NCBI GenBank assembly: GCA_041485845.1 | Contig: JBGPKH010000013.1 | Coordinates: 1 to 34,919 of the forward strand | DNA: 34,919 nt | Reading direction: 5' to 3' | Source: OMOG01 sp041485845 | GTDB lineage: Bacteria > Acidobacteriota > Terriglobia > Bryobacterales > Bryobacteraceae | Shown here: positions 25,492-33,658 of the stretch, piece by piece | Numbering within the stretch: position 1 is the stretch's first letter | Layout: each line of letters starts with the position of its first letter | The notes under the pieces: generated by a model | The model's input: only the letters and a program-made list of their open reading frames with translations | Told to the model about the DNA's origin: nothing | Database searches by the model: none | Made by a program: the position numbers and the translations under genes

Positions 25492-27084
25492 TCAGTCCGC
25501 TCCGGTATGCGGCTGCGCAGGCGCGATGAGAGCAGGGTCCCCCGAACCGTTGAAGTCTCGAATGCTCGCCGGGCCCTTGCCGCCGTGCCACCGGGTAAAT
25601 GAGTCTTTGACCACGCGGCGGATCGCGCCCCGGTTCTGGACGGCCAGCTTTAGCCACTTCCACGTTCCCTTTTGCGGGAAATAAATTCCGCGGAAGAACA
25701 GCCGGGCTATCAGGTGGCTGATCTTGTAAGCAGCCGGCTCGTCCGCGATGGACTCCAGGGCTCTCTCGGTCGCGGCAGGGCTGTAGGAGTTCGTCCAGGC
25801 GTACCGAACCTCATCCTGCACCTCGGGGATGGTGATCTTCAGGGGCGTGTGCGCCATCTGGAAAGGGGCGAATTCGAGCCAGTGTTTCGGACGTGTCAGC
25901 CGTCCTTCCTTTTCCAGGCGGGTATACAAAGGAGTAGCGGGAAACGGAGTGATCTGTCCAAATACCGGCAGCACCGGCGGCCACTCGCGAATCTGGGCGA
26001 GGGTACGTTCGGCCACGCCGGGAGTATCGTTATCCAGCCCAAAGATAAACGAAGTGATGGTATAGACGTGGCGCCGGGCCAGCCCCTGAAGCACCCCGGC
26101 GTAATCCGCCGGTTTGTTGAAACTCTTGTTGACGCTGGCCAGATTGGCGGGATCGAGAGACTCCATGCCGATGAAGATCCATTTCCCGCCCGAAGCGGCG
26201 ATCAAATCGAGCAGTTCTTCATCCCGCAACAGGTTGGCGCTGATTTGCGCCACCCACGACAGTTCCGCTCCGGCCGCAATGACATCGCGCAAAAGCGACT
26301 TGGTCCGCTTGCCGTTGATCGCGAAATTATCGTCGACGAAGAATACGGCGGCCTTGCCGCGAGTGTTGCGGGCGCGCTCTTTGATCTTGAGCATCTCCTC
26401 GACGATGCTCCGGTTGGAGCGGAACCGAATCGAGTCGCCAAAGAAACCGGTGACCGTACAGAATTCGCATCCATAAGGACAGCCGCGTCCGGATTCAATG
26501 GGGATGATATGAAATGTCTCCCATTCGAACCCGAAGCGCCGCATAAGAGGACGCACGGAGCCCGGAATCCGGTTGAACTGCCGCAAGTCGATCGAGTCCC
26601 AGGGAATGATCGGGTAATTCTGCAAGCTCGGCTTGTGCTCCTGCCCGAACGCGTCTACCGGCGCGTAAACCTCCTTGAGCTCGCCCCGTGCTGCATCCTC
26701 CACGATGCGCGGCCAGGTTTCATCCGCCTCGCCCAGAGCCAGCGCGTCTGCGTGACGGGGTCCGCCGCTCCGCCCCAGAGCTTCTTCTGGAACTTCCGTC
26801 ACGTGCGGTCCGCCCATGACCACGGGAACACCGGCCGCGCGGATGGCGTCCGCCACCCGGTACGCTTTGGCGATCATGCGGGTCATGGCGCCGATTCCGA
26901 CCAGCGCGATCTGCCGGTCGAGCACGAACTGAACCAGCTCGGCGTCGCTCATCGGTTGCGTGTTGCCGTCGATCAGAACCACCTCATGGCCGCGGGGCGT
27001 AAGGGCCTGCAGCAGGAACATCCAGAGGTGAGGCATGAAGTTCTGCGTGATTCCATTGTCGGGGTTATAAAGCAGGATTCTCAT
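25492..27084 (-). CDS. B12-binding-domain radical SAM protein
   Basis: The protein has 530 residues. An N-terminal Rossmann-like cobalamin-binding region (MRILLYNPDNGITQNFMPHL; VPVVMGGPHVTEVPEEAL; ADALALGEADETWPRIVED) precedes the radical SAM core. The [4Fe-4S] motif is ESGRGCPYGCEFC (Cys202, Cys206, Cys209). Further core strands are FFVDDNFAINGKRTKSLLRD and KWIFIGMESLDPANLASVNK. The domain order is that of class B radical SAM enzymes (BchE, HpnJ, methyltransferases), and the C-terminal region resembles DUF4070. The usual DxHxxG cobalamin motif is not evident, as in many members. The start is ATG 27082. It stands alone, so its substrate cannot be inferred. Confidence 0.9.
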   Translation of the reverse strand: MRILLYNPDNGITQNFMPHLWMFLLQALTPRGHEVVLIDGNTQPMSDAELVQFVLDRQIALVGIGAMTRMIAKAYRVADAIRAAGVPVVMGGPHVTEVPEEALGRSGGPRHADALALGEADETWPRIVEDAARGELKEVYAPVDAFGQEHKPSLQNYPIIPWDSIDLRQFNRIPGSVRPLMRRFGFEWETFHIIPIESGRGCPYGCEFCTVTGFFGDSIRFRSNRSIVEEMLKIKERARNTRGKAAVFFVDDNFAINGKRTKSLLRDVIAAGAELSWVAQISANLLRDEELLDLIAASGGKWIFIGMESLDPANLASVNKSFNKPADYAGVLQGLARRHVYTITSFIFGLDNDTPGVAERTLAQIREWPPVLPVFGQITPFPATPLYTRLEKEGRLTRPKHWLEFAPFQMAHTPLKITIPEVQDEVRYAWTNSYSPAATERALESIADEPAAYKISHLIARLFFRGIYFPQKGTWKWLKLAVQNRGAIRRVVKDSFTRWHGGKGPASIRDFNGSGDPALIAPAQPHTGAD

Positions 27085-27171
27085 GTGCTTGCCGGTTCCA
27101 GCGTCTAAAGCGTCTAAGCAGATCGCTGACGTTTACCTTTCCCCGGCAAGTCGCCCGCGGATTTCTGACCA

Positions 27172-27639
27172 GTGGGACCGAGCCATCCGAGCAGGATTCT
27201 GTGTCGGTACGCCTATCTTATCATCGGTTGGCGCGCCAGCCACAGAAGAGTGCGATCGCTCACCTGGCAGGAAGCGTTGCCAAGCGCCGATTGGGACATC
27301 ACCCGGTCGCCCAACCGGGTCCGTCTGGCCACGGCGCACCGGGCAACCGTCGAATGGCATCGGTTCCGCGACGCGACGGGGTCGACGGTCGTGTTCGAGA
27401 CCTCGCTCGACGACTACGCCGGGATCTGGGTCGATGGCGAACTGACTCGTTCGCTCGGGTAGAGCGGCCGCTCCGTGATCGCCGGCTGGAATGCTGCAAA
27501 CCGCCTCGTCGTCGGACGCGACGTGGAGCCGGACCAGAAGATCCATCTCGCCATCTTCGGCATCAATGGCCCCATCTCCAACCCGCCGGCGACCTTCATC
27601 TGGATGCGGCTGGCACGCCTCGATTTCTACAAGGGTGAT
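27172..27639 (+). pseudogene. SMP-30/gluconolactonase-type protein, remnant with nonsense codon
   Basis: The frame reads VEWHRFRDATGSTVVFETSL, DDYAGIWVDGELTRSLG and then TAG (27460-27462). It continues in the same frame as SGRSVIAGWNAANRLVVGRD, EPDQKIHLAIFGINGPISNP and FIWMRLARLDFYKG. This is the beta-sandwich lead-in seen in acidobacterial SMP-30/gluconolactonase-like proteins, where LGQSGGSVIAGWN is expected. The TAG therefore replaces a CAG glutamine codon. The beta-propeller that should follow LDFYKG is missing, replaced by an inverted-repeat element. The family call is by memory of the pattern. Confidence 0.6.
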
Positions 27640-27642
27640 CGC

Positions 27643-27888
27643 GGGCCCTGGGGCCCGATGCCGCTTACTTTAAGCAGCGCCGGGAATTCTGCACAAGTCG
27701 TGGGGCGGACCCCTTGGTCCGCGCGGGACGCCCAAGTCCCGCCGTTCGCCCAATCCAATCAGTCGCACGTAATCGGCGAAAGGCCGGCGAGGGCGTCGGC
27801 CGCGGACCAAGGGGTCCGCCCCACAATTAATTCCGCACATCCGATTGCGCCTAAAGTAAGCGGCATTTGGCCCCGGGGTCCGCCCCAC
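27643..27888. repeat. Nested inverted-repeat element (MITE-like)
   Basis: Inner arms at 27700-27723 and 27801-27824 are perfect 24-base reverse complements (start GTGGGGCGGACCCCTTGG). Outer arms at 27658-27675 (ATGCCGCTTACTTTAAGC) and 27849-27866 match at 17 of 18 positions. GGGCCC-rich DNA flanks both ends, and a third partial GGGGTCCGCCCCAC is at 27875-27888. The element lies at the point where the gluconolactonase-type remnant loses its homology and just before the VOC stop codon. It has no transposase gene. Confidence 0.8.
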
Positions 27889-27897
27889 GGCTTATTT

Positions 27898-29334
27898 CTA
27901 TCCGAGGGGTGTGGCGATGTACCACTGGTTGCCGAAGACGTCCTTCACGCCGGCGGTCCGGGCTCCGTAGGGCTGGTCGGCCGGCTCGCTGGTCGAGATC
28001 GCGCCGGCTTCGAGCGCGCGGTGGTACGTGGCTTCCACATTCGGAACGTGGAGATAGAACGTGCTGGGCATCGGCTGGTACGGCCCCATGGCTTCGGTCA
28101 TCTCCAGTGCGGCGTCGCCGATCTTCAGCGTCGTGTGATGGATCACGCCGTCGGGCGCGGTGTACCGTCCCAATTCCTTCGCCCCGAAGGCGCGCTTCAG
28201 GAATTGGATGACCGGCTGGGCGCGCAGCGGGTGCAGATAAGGCTGCACCGTGGGTGCCCCCGGCGAATAATATGTCTCGCCCCGAAAAGTAGCGATGTAC
28301 CAGTGGTTGCCGTGAGGGTCCTTTACGTTCGCGGTCCGCTCGTTCCACGGCTGATCCGTGGGCGCTTGCATGGACGCAGCGCCGGCTTCGAGTGCGCGCT
28401 GGTACACCGCGTCAGTGTTCTCCACGTAAACGTGGAACGCCATCGGCTGGGACTCGCCGCTCCAGGAAAGTCCAGGGCCGCCGCCGCCGATCATGAGCAT
28501 TGAATCGCCCAGGCGGGCTTCGCAGTGGAAGCCGCCGGCGGATCCCACCGCGCGGAAGGTCTCTTCAGCGCCGAAAACCTGTTTGAGGAATTCGACCTGG
28601 GCCGAAGCGTCCTTGACGATCAGGTACGGCGTCAGCGTGCGGAAGCCCTTGCGGACCGGGTCGGCCGCGGGCTTCTTCGCTGCTCGTTCCATCGCTTCGA
28701 AGCGCCGGTGCATTTCCTCCACCGGCATCTCTTCCGTGATGTGCGAGAGGCCCCACGTGTACCCGAAGGGATCGGCGACCTGAGCCGAGCGGTGGCCATA
28801 GAACTGGTCGGCGGCCGGCGTTACGAGCCGTGCGCCGGCGGCAACCGCCCGTTCCACCGCTGCGTCGGCGTCGTCTACCCATAGATGCATGCCTGCGGGC
28901 GACCCACCCATCGTCTCAGCGCTGGGGTAACCGTGTTCAAGGGCCTCTTCGCCCAGCATGATGGTCGAATTGCCGATGGCGATTTCGGCATGGGCGATTT
29001 GGCCGTGGACTTCGAAGCGCATCACCTCTCGTGCGCCGAAGGCCTTTTTGTAGAATTCGATGGCCGCGGCGGCCCCCTTGATGCGCAGGCTCGGCGATGC
29101 GGTTTGCCGCGTGGCGGCGACTGCTTCCGACATACTTGCCATGGATGGTCTCCTTTCCAAGTTCGCTTTCAGACGTGCTCTGAAACTCTCGCGGGGAAGA
29201 TCGCGGAGATCCCGGGCGATTTCGAGAAGCGGCGCGAGGGCCGGGTCAACGTGCATCACCTCGGCGCCGGGTCGAGCCGCGATCAAAGCCTGTATGGCTT
29301 CGTCGAGGCGATTGGTGAGAGGCCGATCAGGCAT
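27898..29334 (-). CDS. Triple-module VOC (glyoxalase/bleomycin-resistance) protein coupled to ECF sigma
   Basis: The protein has 478 residues. After an N-terminal helical segment (PLTNRLDEAIQALIAARPGA, DLRDLPRESFRARLKANLE) come three VOC-fold modules. They begin at ASPSLRIKGAAAAIEFYKKA, LTPYLIVKDASAQVEFLKQV and VQPYLHPLRAQPVIQFLKRA. Each ends in a DPxGxxW or DVFGNQWYIAT type strand. The start ATG 29332-29334 lies eight bases inside the sigma factor gene, which indicates translational coupling and favours this start over a later Met at about residue 65. VOC modules bind metals or small molecules. The N-terminal segment could be the part that contacts the sigma factor, but that is inference. 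Confidence 0.85.
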   Translation of the reverse strand: MPDRPLTNRLDEAIQALIAARPGAEVMHVDPALAPLLEIARDLRDLPRESFRARLKANLERRPSMASMSEAVAATRQTASPSLRIKGAAAAIEFYKKAFGAREVMRFEVHGQIAHAEIAIGNSTIMLGEEALEHGYPSAETMGGSPAGMHLWVDDADAAVERAVAAGARLVTPAADQFYGHRSAQVADPFGYTWGLSHITEEMPVEEMHRRFEAMERAAKKPAADPVRKGFRTLTPYLIVKDASAQVEFLKQVFGAEETFRAVGSAGGFHCEARLGDSMLMIGGGGPGLSWSGESQPMAFHVYVENTDAVYQRALEAGAASMQAPTDQPWNERTANVKDPHGNHWYIATFRGETYYSPGAPTVQPYLHPLRAQPVIQFLKRAFGAKELGRYTAPDGVIHHTTLKIGDAALEMTEAMGPYQPMPSTFYLHVPNVEATYHRALEAGAISTSEPADQPYGARTAGVKDVFGNQWYIATPLG

Positions 29335-29890
29335 GGCCGCCCTCCATCTGCGCTCGCAGATTCTGTAATGCCCGGAGCTGAAGCTGCTTCACGGCTCCCT
29401 CGCTCCTTCCGAGCTCGCGGGCGATCTCGCGAATACTTCGTTCCTCGACAAACCGCCCGTGGATCACGCGGCGCTGGTTGCTGGGAAGTTCGCTCACCAG
29501 CCGGAAAAGGTGTGCGCTGTCCTCCACTTCCTCCACGTCGGGTGCGGCCGCCGGTTCGGGCGGATCCTCCCCCCTGGAGATTTCGCGCCCCGCGCGTTTG
29601 GCATGATCGGCGACCGCGTTGGCCGCAATCCTGATTAGCCAGGCCGCGAACGGTGCGCCTCGCCACTCATAGCTCCGCAGGTTGGCGAGAGCTTTGTGAA
29701 ACACCTCGGAGGTCAGGTCTTCGGCTATGTCCCGGTCCCTTACCCGCCGCACGATAAACGCATAAATCCGTTCAAAATGAAGCTCGTAGAGGCCTCCGAA
29801 TTTGGCCGGGTCGGATTGCGCAGCTTCCACGAGATGACGCTCTTCGGCGCCTTCCCCGCCAATCTTCGTTTCCGGCCTTCGGATGGCCAT
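29327..29890 (-). CDS. ECF-type RNA polymerase sigma factor
   Basis: The protein has 187 residues. Region 2 is clear (FERIYAFIVRRVRDRDIAED, LTSEVFHKALANLRSYEWRG, FAAWLIRIAANAVADHAKRA), as is region 4 (LPSNQRRVIHGRFVEERSIR, EIARELGRSEGAVKQLQLRA). It directs RNA polymerase to a dedicated promoter set. No classical transmembrane or zinc-binding anti-sigma gene follows; the overlapping downstream gene encodes a VOC protein with an extra N-terminal segment. The start is ATG 29888. Its own promoter would lie in 29891-29936, where nothing decisive was seen. Confidence 0.92.
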   Translation of the reverse strand: MAIRRPETKIGGEGAEERHLVEAAQSDPAKFGGLYELHFERIYAFIVRRVRDRDIAEDLTSEVFHKALANLRSYEWRGAPFAAWLIRIAANAVADHAKRAGREISRGEDPPEPAAAPDVEEVEDSAHLFRLVSELPSNQRRVIHGRFVEERSIREIARELGRSEGAVKQLQLRALQNLRAQMEGGHA

Positions 29891-29936
29891 TCCCCTCTCA
29901 GTATAGGAACTGACGGGGACCTGGAAAGTTACGGTC

Positions 29937-30300
29937 CTATTCGCCGCGTAGGGCGATGATCGGATCCACTTTGGCCGCTCGACGGGTGGGCAGATAGCAG
30001 GCGAACAGCGACACCACGTTCAGGGTCGCGGTGGCGCTCCCGAACGTCAGCGGGTCGCGCGAGCCTGCGCGGAACCGCAGCGCACTCATGAAGCGAGTGG
30101 CGATCGCAGTCCCCGCCAGCCCGATAGTCAGGCCGGCTGCCACCAGCGCCATCCCCTGCCCCTCTACCTGCAAGAGCACCCGCCATTGCTGGGCGCCCAG
30201 CGCCATGCGAACCCCGATTTCACCGGTGAGCGAGGGGGTGAAGAGCACGATGCGCCAATCGAGCTGAACTTCGCCGGACCGCGGCAGGCCGGCCGCGGCG
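29937..30300 (-). pseudogene. ADOP permease, C-terminal remnant
   Basis: The minus strand reads SGEVQLDWRIVLFTPSLTGE, then IGVRMALGAQQWRVLLQVEG. It continues LTIGLAGTAIATRFMSALRF, FACYLPTRRAAKVDPIIALRGE and a stop (29937-29939). GVRMALGA and CYLPTRRAAKVDPIIALR are the terminal signatures of MacB/FtsX-type ADOP permeases. LDWRIVLFT normally lies hundreds of residues earlier, so an in-frame internal deletion has fused the two. Nothing upstream restores the N-terminal half. Confidence 0.8.
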
Positions 30301-30421
30301 TTGCCGAACCAGCTCGCGCCCCAGACCGCAGCCGTCCGAGCGCGGCTCCAGGCAGAGCGGCGCAAAAAGGGCAAACGGTTTGGGTGCAATCCAATTTGGA
30401 GTATCCTGAACAGATACAAAC

Positions 30422-31150
30422 ATGCCTGTCACTTTGAAAGACCAGACTGTACTCGTAGTGGGAGCTTCGAGCGGAATCGGCCGCGAGACGGCCGTGCTCT
30501 TTGCACGCGAAGGCGCGCACGTGATGGCCTCGGCGCGTCGCGAAAACCGCTTGCGGGAATTGCAGAGCTCGCTCGCCAAGGAAGGCCACGCCATCGAGAT
30601 TGCGCCGGCCGACGCATCGAATGCCGGCCAGATGGAGGAACTCGCCCGGAAGACGCGCGCGCTGTTGGGCGACATCGACATCCTGGTGTATGTTACCGGC
30701 ACCAACGTTCCCGATCGTTCACTGAAACGCCTGACCGCCGGGATCTGGGACATGATGATGAGCGTCAACCTGAACGGCGCTTACTACATTACGCGCGCGG
30801 TGCTGCCCTCGATGCGGGAGAGGGGATCCGGCCACCTCATCTACGTCTCGTCGGTCTCGGGCCTGTTCGCCGACGTTTCGGGCGCCGCGTACCAGGCGTC
30901 CAAACGCGGCCTGCTGGGACTGGCGCACGCGATTCGCCTGGAGGAGAAGGAGGGAGGAATCCGCACCTGCGTGGTGTGTCCCGGACTGGTGGACACCGAG
31001 ATTCTGGAACGCCGTCCGGTGAAACCGCCACCCGAGACATTGGCCAAGGCGCTGCAGCCGGTAGATGTGGCCGAAGTGGTTCTGTCGGTCGCGAAATTGC
31101 CGCCGCGGGCCTGCGTGCCCGAAATGCAGGTAGTGCCGACCACTCTGTGA
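30422..31150 (+). CDS. Short-chain dehydrogenase/reductase
   Basis: The protein has 242 residues of classical SDR type. The NAD(P)-binding GASSGIG is at residues 14-20, the catalytic Asn in SVNLNG (Asn116), the Ser in YVSSVSG (Ser143/144) and YQASK (Tyr157, Lys161). The usual NNAG strand reads YVTGTN. It would oxidise or reduce an alcohol or ketone of unknown identity in the cytoplasm. ATG 30422 follows a weak ribosome-binding site. The stop overlaps a GTG that starts a metallo-beta-lactamase-fold ORF (GTGA), so the two once formed an operon. Confidence 0.92.
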   Translation: MPVTLKDQTVLVVGASSGIGRETAVLFAREGAHVMASARRENRLRELQSSLAKEGHAIEIAPADASNAGQMEELARKTRALLGDIDILVYVTGTNVPDRSLKRLTAGIWDMMMSVNLNGAYYITRAVLPSMRERGSGHLIYVSSVSGLFADVSGAAYQASKRGLLGLAHAIRLEEKEGGIRTCVVCPGLVDTEILERRPVKPPPETLAKALQPVDVAEVVLSVAKLPPRACVPEMQVVPTTL

Positions 31151-31458
31151 TTCCGTTAGGTCCCGGCGTTCGCGCCTGGGTAACGCCGGGCGGGGGCTGG
31201 GGCGAGAGCAACGCGGGGCCCATCTCGGGCCATAGAGCCGCGCTTCTGGGGGACACGCTCTGGCACCTGCCGCGGACTGCCACGATGTTGGGCGCGTTCC
31301 GCGAGAGGCTGGGATGGGCTCCGATCGCGCAGGTGGTCAACACCCATGCGGACGGCGATCACTGGTTCGGCAATCAACTGACCGGCGCCGGCGAGATCAT
31401 CGCGACCGACAGCAGTGAGGTTAGGCGCCGGCGCTCGTTTCGGCGGCGCGAGTCTTGA
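31147..31458 (+). pseudogene. Metallo-beta-lactamase-fold hydrolase, truncated
   Basis: GTG 31147 overlaps the SDR stop. The frame reads VIPLGPGVRAWVTPGGGWGE, then APIAQVVNTHADGDHWFGNQ and GAGEIIATDSS before running into unrelated Arg-rich sequence and a stop at 31456. THADGDHWFGN is the HxHxDH-type zinc motif (here HADGDH), so the N-terminal third is genuine. The remaining zinc ligands and the second half of the fold are missing. The break near 31415 coincides with the 3' end of a short ORF on the other strand. Confidence 0.75.
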
Positions 31459-31534
31459 GATACTCCAGCATGCGGATGGATTTCGCGGCGAGGGGAGATC
31501 CATCGACGGCGGTGATCGGCACGGGGCTGCTCAT
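31421..31534 (-). CDS. Candidate 37-residue ORF coupled to the serine hydrolase
   Basis: The ATG at 31532-31534 shares a base with the stop of the upstream serine hydrolase (TAATG), a typical coupling arrangement. The translation begins MSSPVPITAVDGSPLAAKSI and continues RMLEYLKTRAAETSAGA. No family was recognised. It may be a real small protein or the N-terminal stump of a gene cut by the same event that truncated the metallo-beta-lactamase-fold gene it overlaps. Confidence 0.4.
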   Translation of the reverse strand: MSSPVPITAVDGSPLAAKSIRMLEYLKTRAAETSAGA

Positions 31535-32505
31535 TATTGCTTGCGCGGGCTCATTGCTTGCGCGGGCTTGCGCGCGCCGGCCGGGGCCGCTCCCGCGAGC
31601 CCGTCGACCAGAATCTTCGCCAGGTCGGCGATCAGAATGGAGCCGGCGTTGTCGGGCGTATAGTCGGTCTTCGGCATGCCGTCGACCGTGATAGCCATGG
31701 CGATGCGGCCGGTCCTGGAATACACGATTGCGACGTCGGAGCGCAAGGCGTCGAGCGAGCCCGTTTTGTTGGCCACGGGAATTCCGCTCATGCGGCGGCG
31801 AATGCCCGTACTATCCTGGCAGCGCTTGAGAATGGCGATCATCTCGCGCGATGCGTCGGGGCTCACGATTTCACCGCGTTCGAGCTTCTCGAGGATGGTC
31901 ACCATGTCGAGCGGCGTGGAGACGCCCAGACCGTATTTCTGATTCTCGGGAAGTTTTCCGGCGGCGGACCAGCCGAATGCACTCTTGAGCTGGCTGCCAT
32001 CGCCGCGGATCTTGCGCAGCACGCGAGTGGCGCGGATGCCGAGCTTGTCGAGGTAGGCGTTGACCGCGTCGGCGGTGAAGCGCTCGATCACCATGTTGGT
32101 GGCGGTGTTGTCGCTGAGCACGATCATCAGGTGGACCACGTCACGGAGGGGAAGCTGGACACCGTCGGAAGCCTCGCTGCCGAGGACGCCGGTGCCGGAC
32201 ACTTTTTCGCCGGGAGTGACGGTCAGGGGATCGGTCCACTTCGCCTGGCCGCGGGCCACGGCATCGAACACCGCAAGCATGATGGGCAGCTTGATGGTGC
32301 TCGCGGTGCGGACCGGCTCGGATTCGCGCATGCCGATGGTGGCGCCGGTATCGAGATTCTTCGCGTAGAGCGAGACGGCGCCCTGGAAGTCTCCGATGCG
32401 CGAGCGCAGGGCCTGCTGGAGCGGCTGGCCGGCGGCGGTGGCGGCGAGGCCCAGGATCAGGATCGTGCGGCACAGGCCGTCCAGCCGGTATACTCTGGGA
32501 AGCAT
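31534..32505 (-). CDS. Class A beta-lactamase-like serine hydrolase
   Basis: The protein has 323 residues with a signal peptide (TILILGLAATAAG). It carries the penicillin-recognising active-site motifs STIK (Ser69-Lys72), SDN (131-133) and KTG (247-249), in class A spacing. The omega-loop region (LPENQKYGLGVSTPLDM) has no clear ExxLN; Glu187 is the only nearby candidate for the deacylating glutamate. It may therefore be a weak beta-lactamase or a D,D-peptidase-like enzyme, not a proven resistance determinant. The start ATG 32503-32505 overlaps the start of the divergent DUF1080 gene. A C-terminal Ala/Pro tail (GAAPAGARKPAQAM) is extra. Confidence 0.85.
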   Translation of the reverse strand: MLPRVYRLDGLCRTILILGLAATAAGQPLQQALRSRIGDFQGAVSLYAKNLDTGATIGMRESEPVRTASTIKLPIMLAVFDAVARGQAKWTDPLTVTPGEKVSGTGVLGSEASDGVQLPLRDVVHLMIVLSDNTATNMVIERFTADAVNAYLDKLGIRATRVLRKIRGDGSQLKSAFGWSAAGKLPENQKYGLGVSTPLDMVTILEKLERGEIVSPDASREMIAILKRCQDSTGIRRRMSGIPVANKTGSLDALRSDVAIVYSRTGRIAMAITVDGMPKTDYTPDNAGSILIADLAKILVDGLAGAAPAGARKPAQAMSPRKQ

Positions 32506-33154
32506 GATGACATCCTACACCCGCTCCATTGCGCTCGTATTGAGCATGGCAGGGCTTGCGGCCGCACAGGCGCCCAGGAACCGCGCGCCGTACCCGAACG
32601 AACAATGGGTCCAGCTTTTCAACGGCAAGGACCTGAAGAACTGGGTCGAGGTGGGCCACGAGAAGTGGACTGTGGAAGACGGCACGATCCACGGTCAGGG
32701 CGTGACCAAAGAATACGGATATCTGCGGACGGAAAAGCCGTATAAGGATTTCTGGCTGTCGGTGCGCTTCAAGTGCGAGGCCGACGGCAACAGCGGAGTC
32801 TACTTCCACACGGAGTTCAAGCCCGGCACCGTCGATGTCTCGAAGGGGATGCAGTTCGAGATCGATCGCACGCTGAATCACCACACGGGCGGCCTGTATG
32901 GCGACGGCCGCGCCTGGATCGCCTGGCCGTCGCCGGAGTACGAGCAGGTGATGCGGCCCACCGACTGGAACGATTTCCTACTCAAGGTGGAAGGCAATCA
33001 CATGGTCGCGGCTCTCAACGGCATCGTGATTCTGGACTTCACGGACCCCACTCCGAAGTCGTTCGACGGCTATATTGCGCTGCAGTTGCACTCGGGGGGT
33101 GATGGGAACATGCGCTTCAAGGATATTTACTTGCGCGACATGTCGGTGCGGTAA
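32504..33154 (+). CDS. DUF1080 (3-keto-disaccharide hydrolase domain) exported protein
   Basis: The protein has 216 residues with a signal peptide (SIALVLSMAGLAAAQA). Family blocks are QLFNGKDLKNWVEVGHEKWT, VEDGTIHGQG, YKDFWLSVRFKCEADGNSGV and FHTEF. They end with the terminal beta strand IALQLHSGGDGNMRFKDIYLRDM. DUF1080 proteins are concanavalin-like sandwiches linked to glycoside hydrolysis through 3-keto sugars, and they are abundant in Acidobacteria and Planctomycetes. Two adjacent ATG codons (32504, 32507) follow GGGAAG. The first overlaps the start codon of the divergent serine hydrolase, so promoter elements must lie inside that gene. Confidence 0.92.
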   Translation: MMTSYTRSIALVLSMAGLAAAQAPRNRAPYPNEQWVQLFNGKDLKNWVEVGHEKWTVEDGTIHGQGVTKEYGYLRTEKPYKDFWLSVRFKCEADGNSGVYFHTEFKPGTVDVSKGMQFEIDRTLNHHTGGLYGDGRAWIAWPSPEYEQVMRPTDWNDFLLKVEGNHMVAALNGIVILDFTDPTPKSFDGYIALQLHSGGDGNMRFKDIYLRDMSVR

Positions 33155-33218
33155 GCCAGGGCACCCGCTTGATTCCGTGCTCCATCGGGAATACCCTGAA
33201 ATTAGCGGGGTGAAGCCC

Positions 33219-33566
33219 ATGTCGCGGCTCACGACGGTTTTGTTGTTGTTCCTGGCTCTCCTCTTTCCCGCACTGCTCACGGCGGGATCGGATTCCACGA
33301 AACATCGCTGGGAGGAAGGCGAGATCCTTTCCCGGAAGACGATTCCAAGCGGCCGCGGCGGAATCCAGTATGAGTATGTCTACCGGCTTCGCGGCGGCGA
33401 TGCGCATTATGTGGTGGTCGCCAAGGAACCGTTGAAGGTAGGCTTGCGGGCTCCCGTCAAATTCGCACCCCTGCGAAGGCACGTCCTGATCCAGGATTCC
33501 GACGGGAGGGAACGCAAGGTCTCGATGCTGGAACGGCGCAAGCGAGCGTTTTGGCGCTGGAAGTGA
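33219..33566 (+). CDS. Small exported hypothetical protein
   Basis: The protein has 115 residues from ATG 33219; GTG 33210 is an alternative. A strong signal sequence (TTVLLLFLALLFPALLTAG) is followed by a compact basic domain. That domain has beta-strand-like segments (EGEILSRKTI, YEYVYRLRGGDAHYVVVAKE, RHVLIQDSDGRERKVSMLER). Similar short secreted proteins, with a GxILSR start and a terminal hydrophobic or basic block, occur in Acidobacteria, but I recognise no function. It follows the DUF1080 gene by 64 bp on the same strand and may share its transcript. Confidence 0.65.
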   Translation: MSRLTTVLLLFLALLFPALLTAGSDSTKHRWEEGEILSRKTIPSGRGGIQYEYVYRLRGGDAHYVVVAKEPLKVGLRAPVKFAPLRRHVLIQDSDGRERKVSMLERRKRAFWRWK

Positions 33567-33658
33567 TGCCCGATCCCAAACGTGCCGCAGACGACTTGAG
33601 GCTGCGCCTCGACGTCACGCAAGCTCCGGTCTCGCTACCAAAATCGCCCCGACCTTTC

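Noticed and set aside
31534..32505. Calling the serine hydrolase a confirmed antibiotic-resistance beta-lactamase
   Set aside because: The SxxK, SDN and KTG motifs are present, but the class A omega-loop ExxLN is not clear, so hydrolysis of beta-lactams cannot be claimed.
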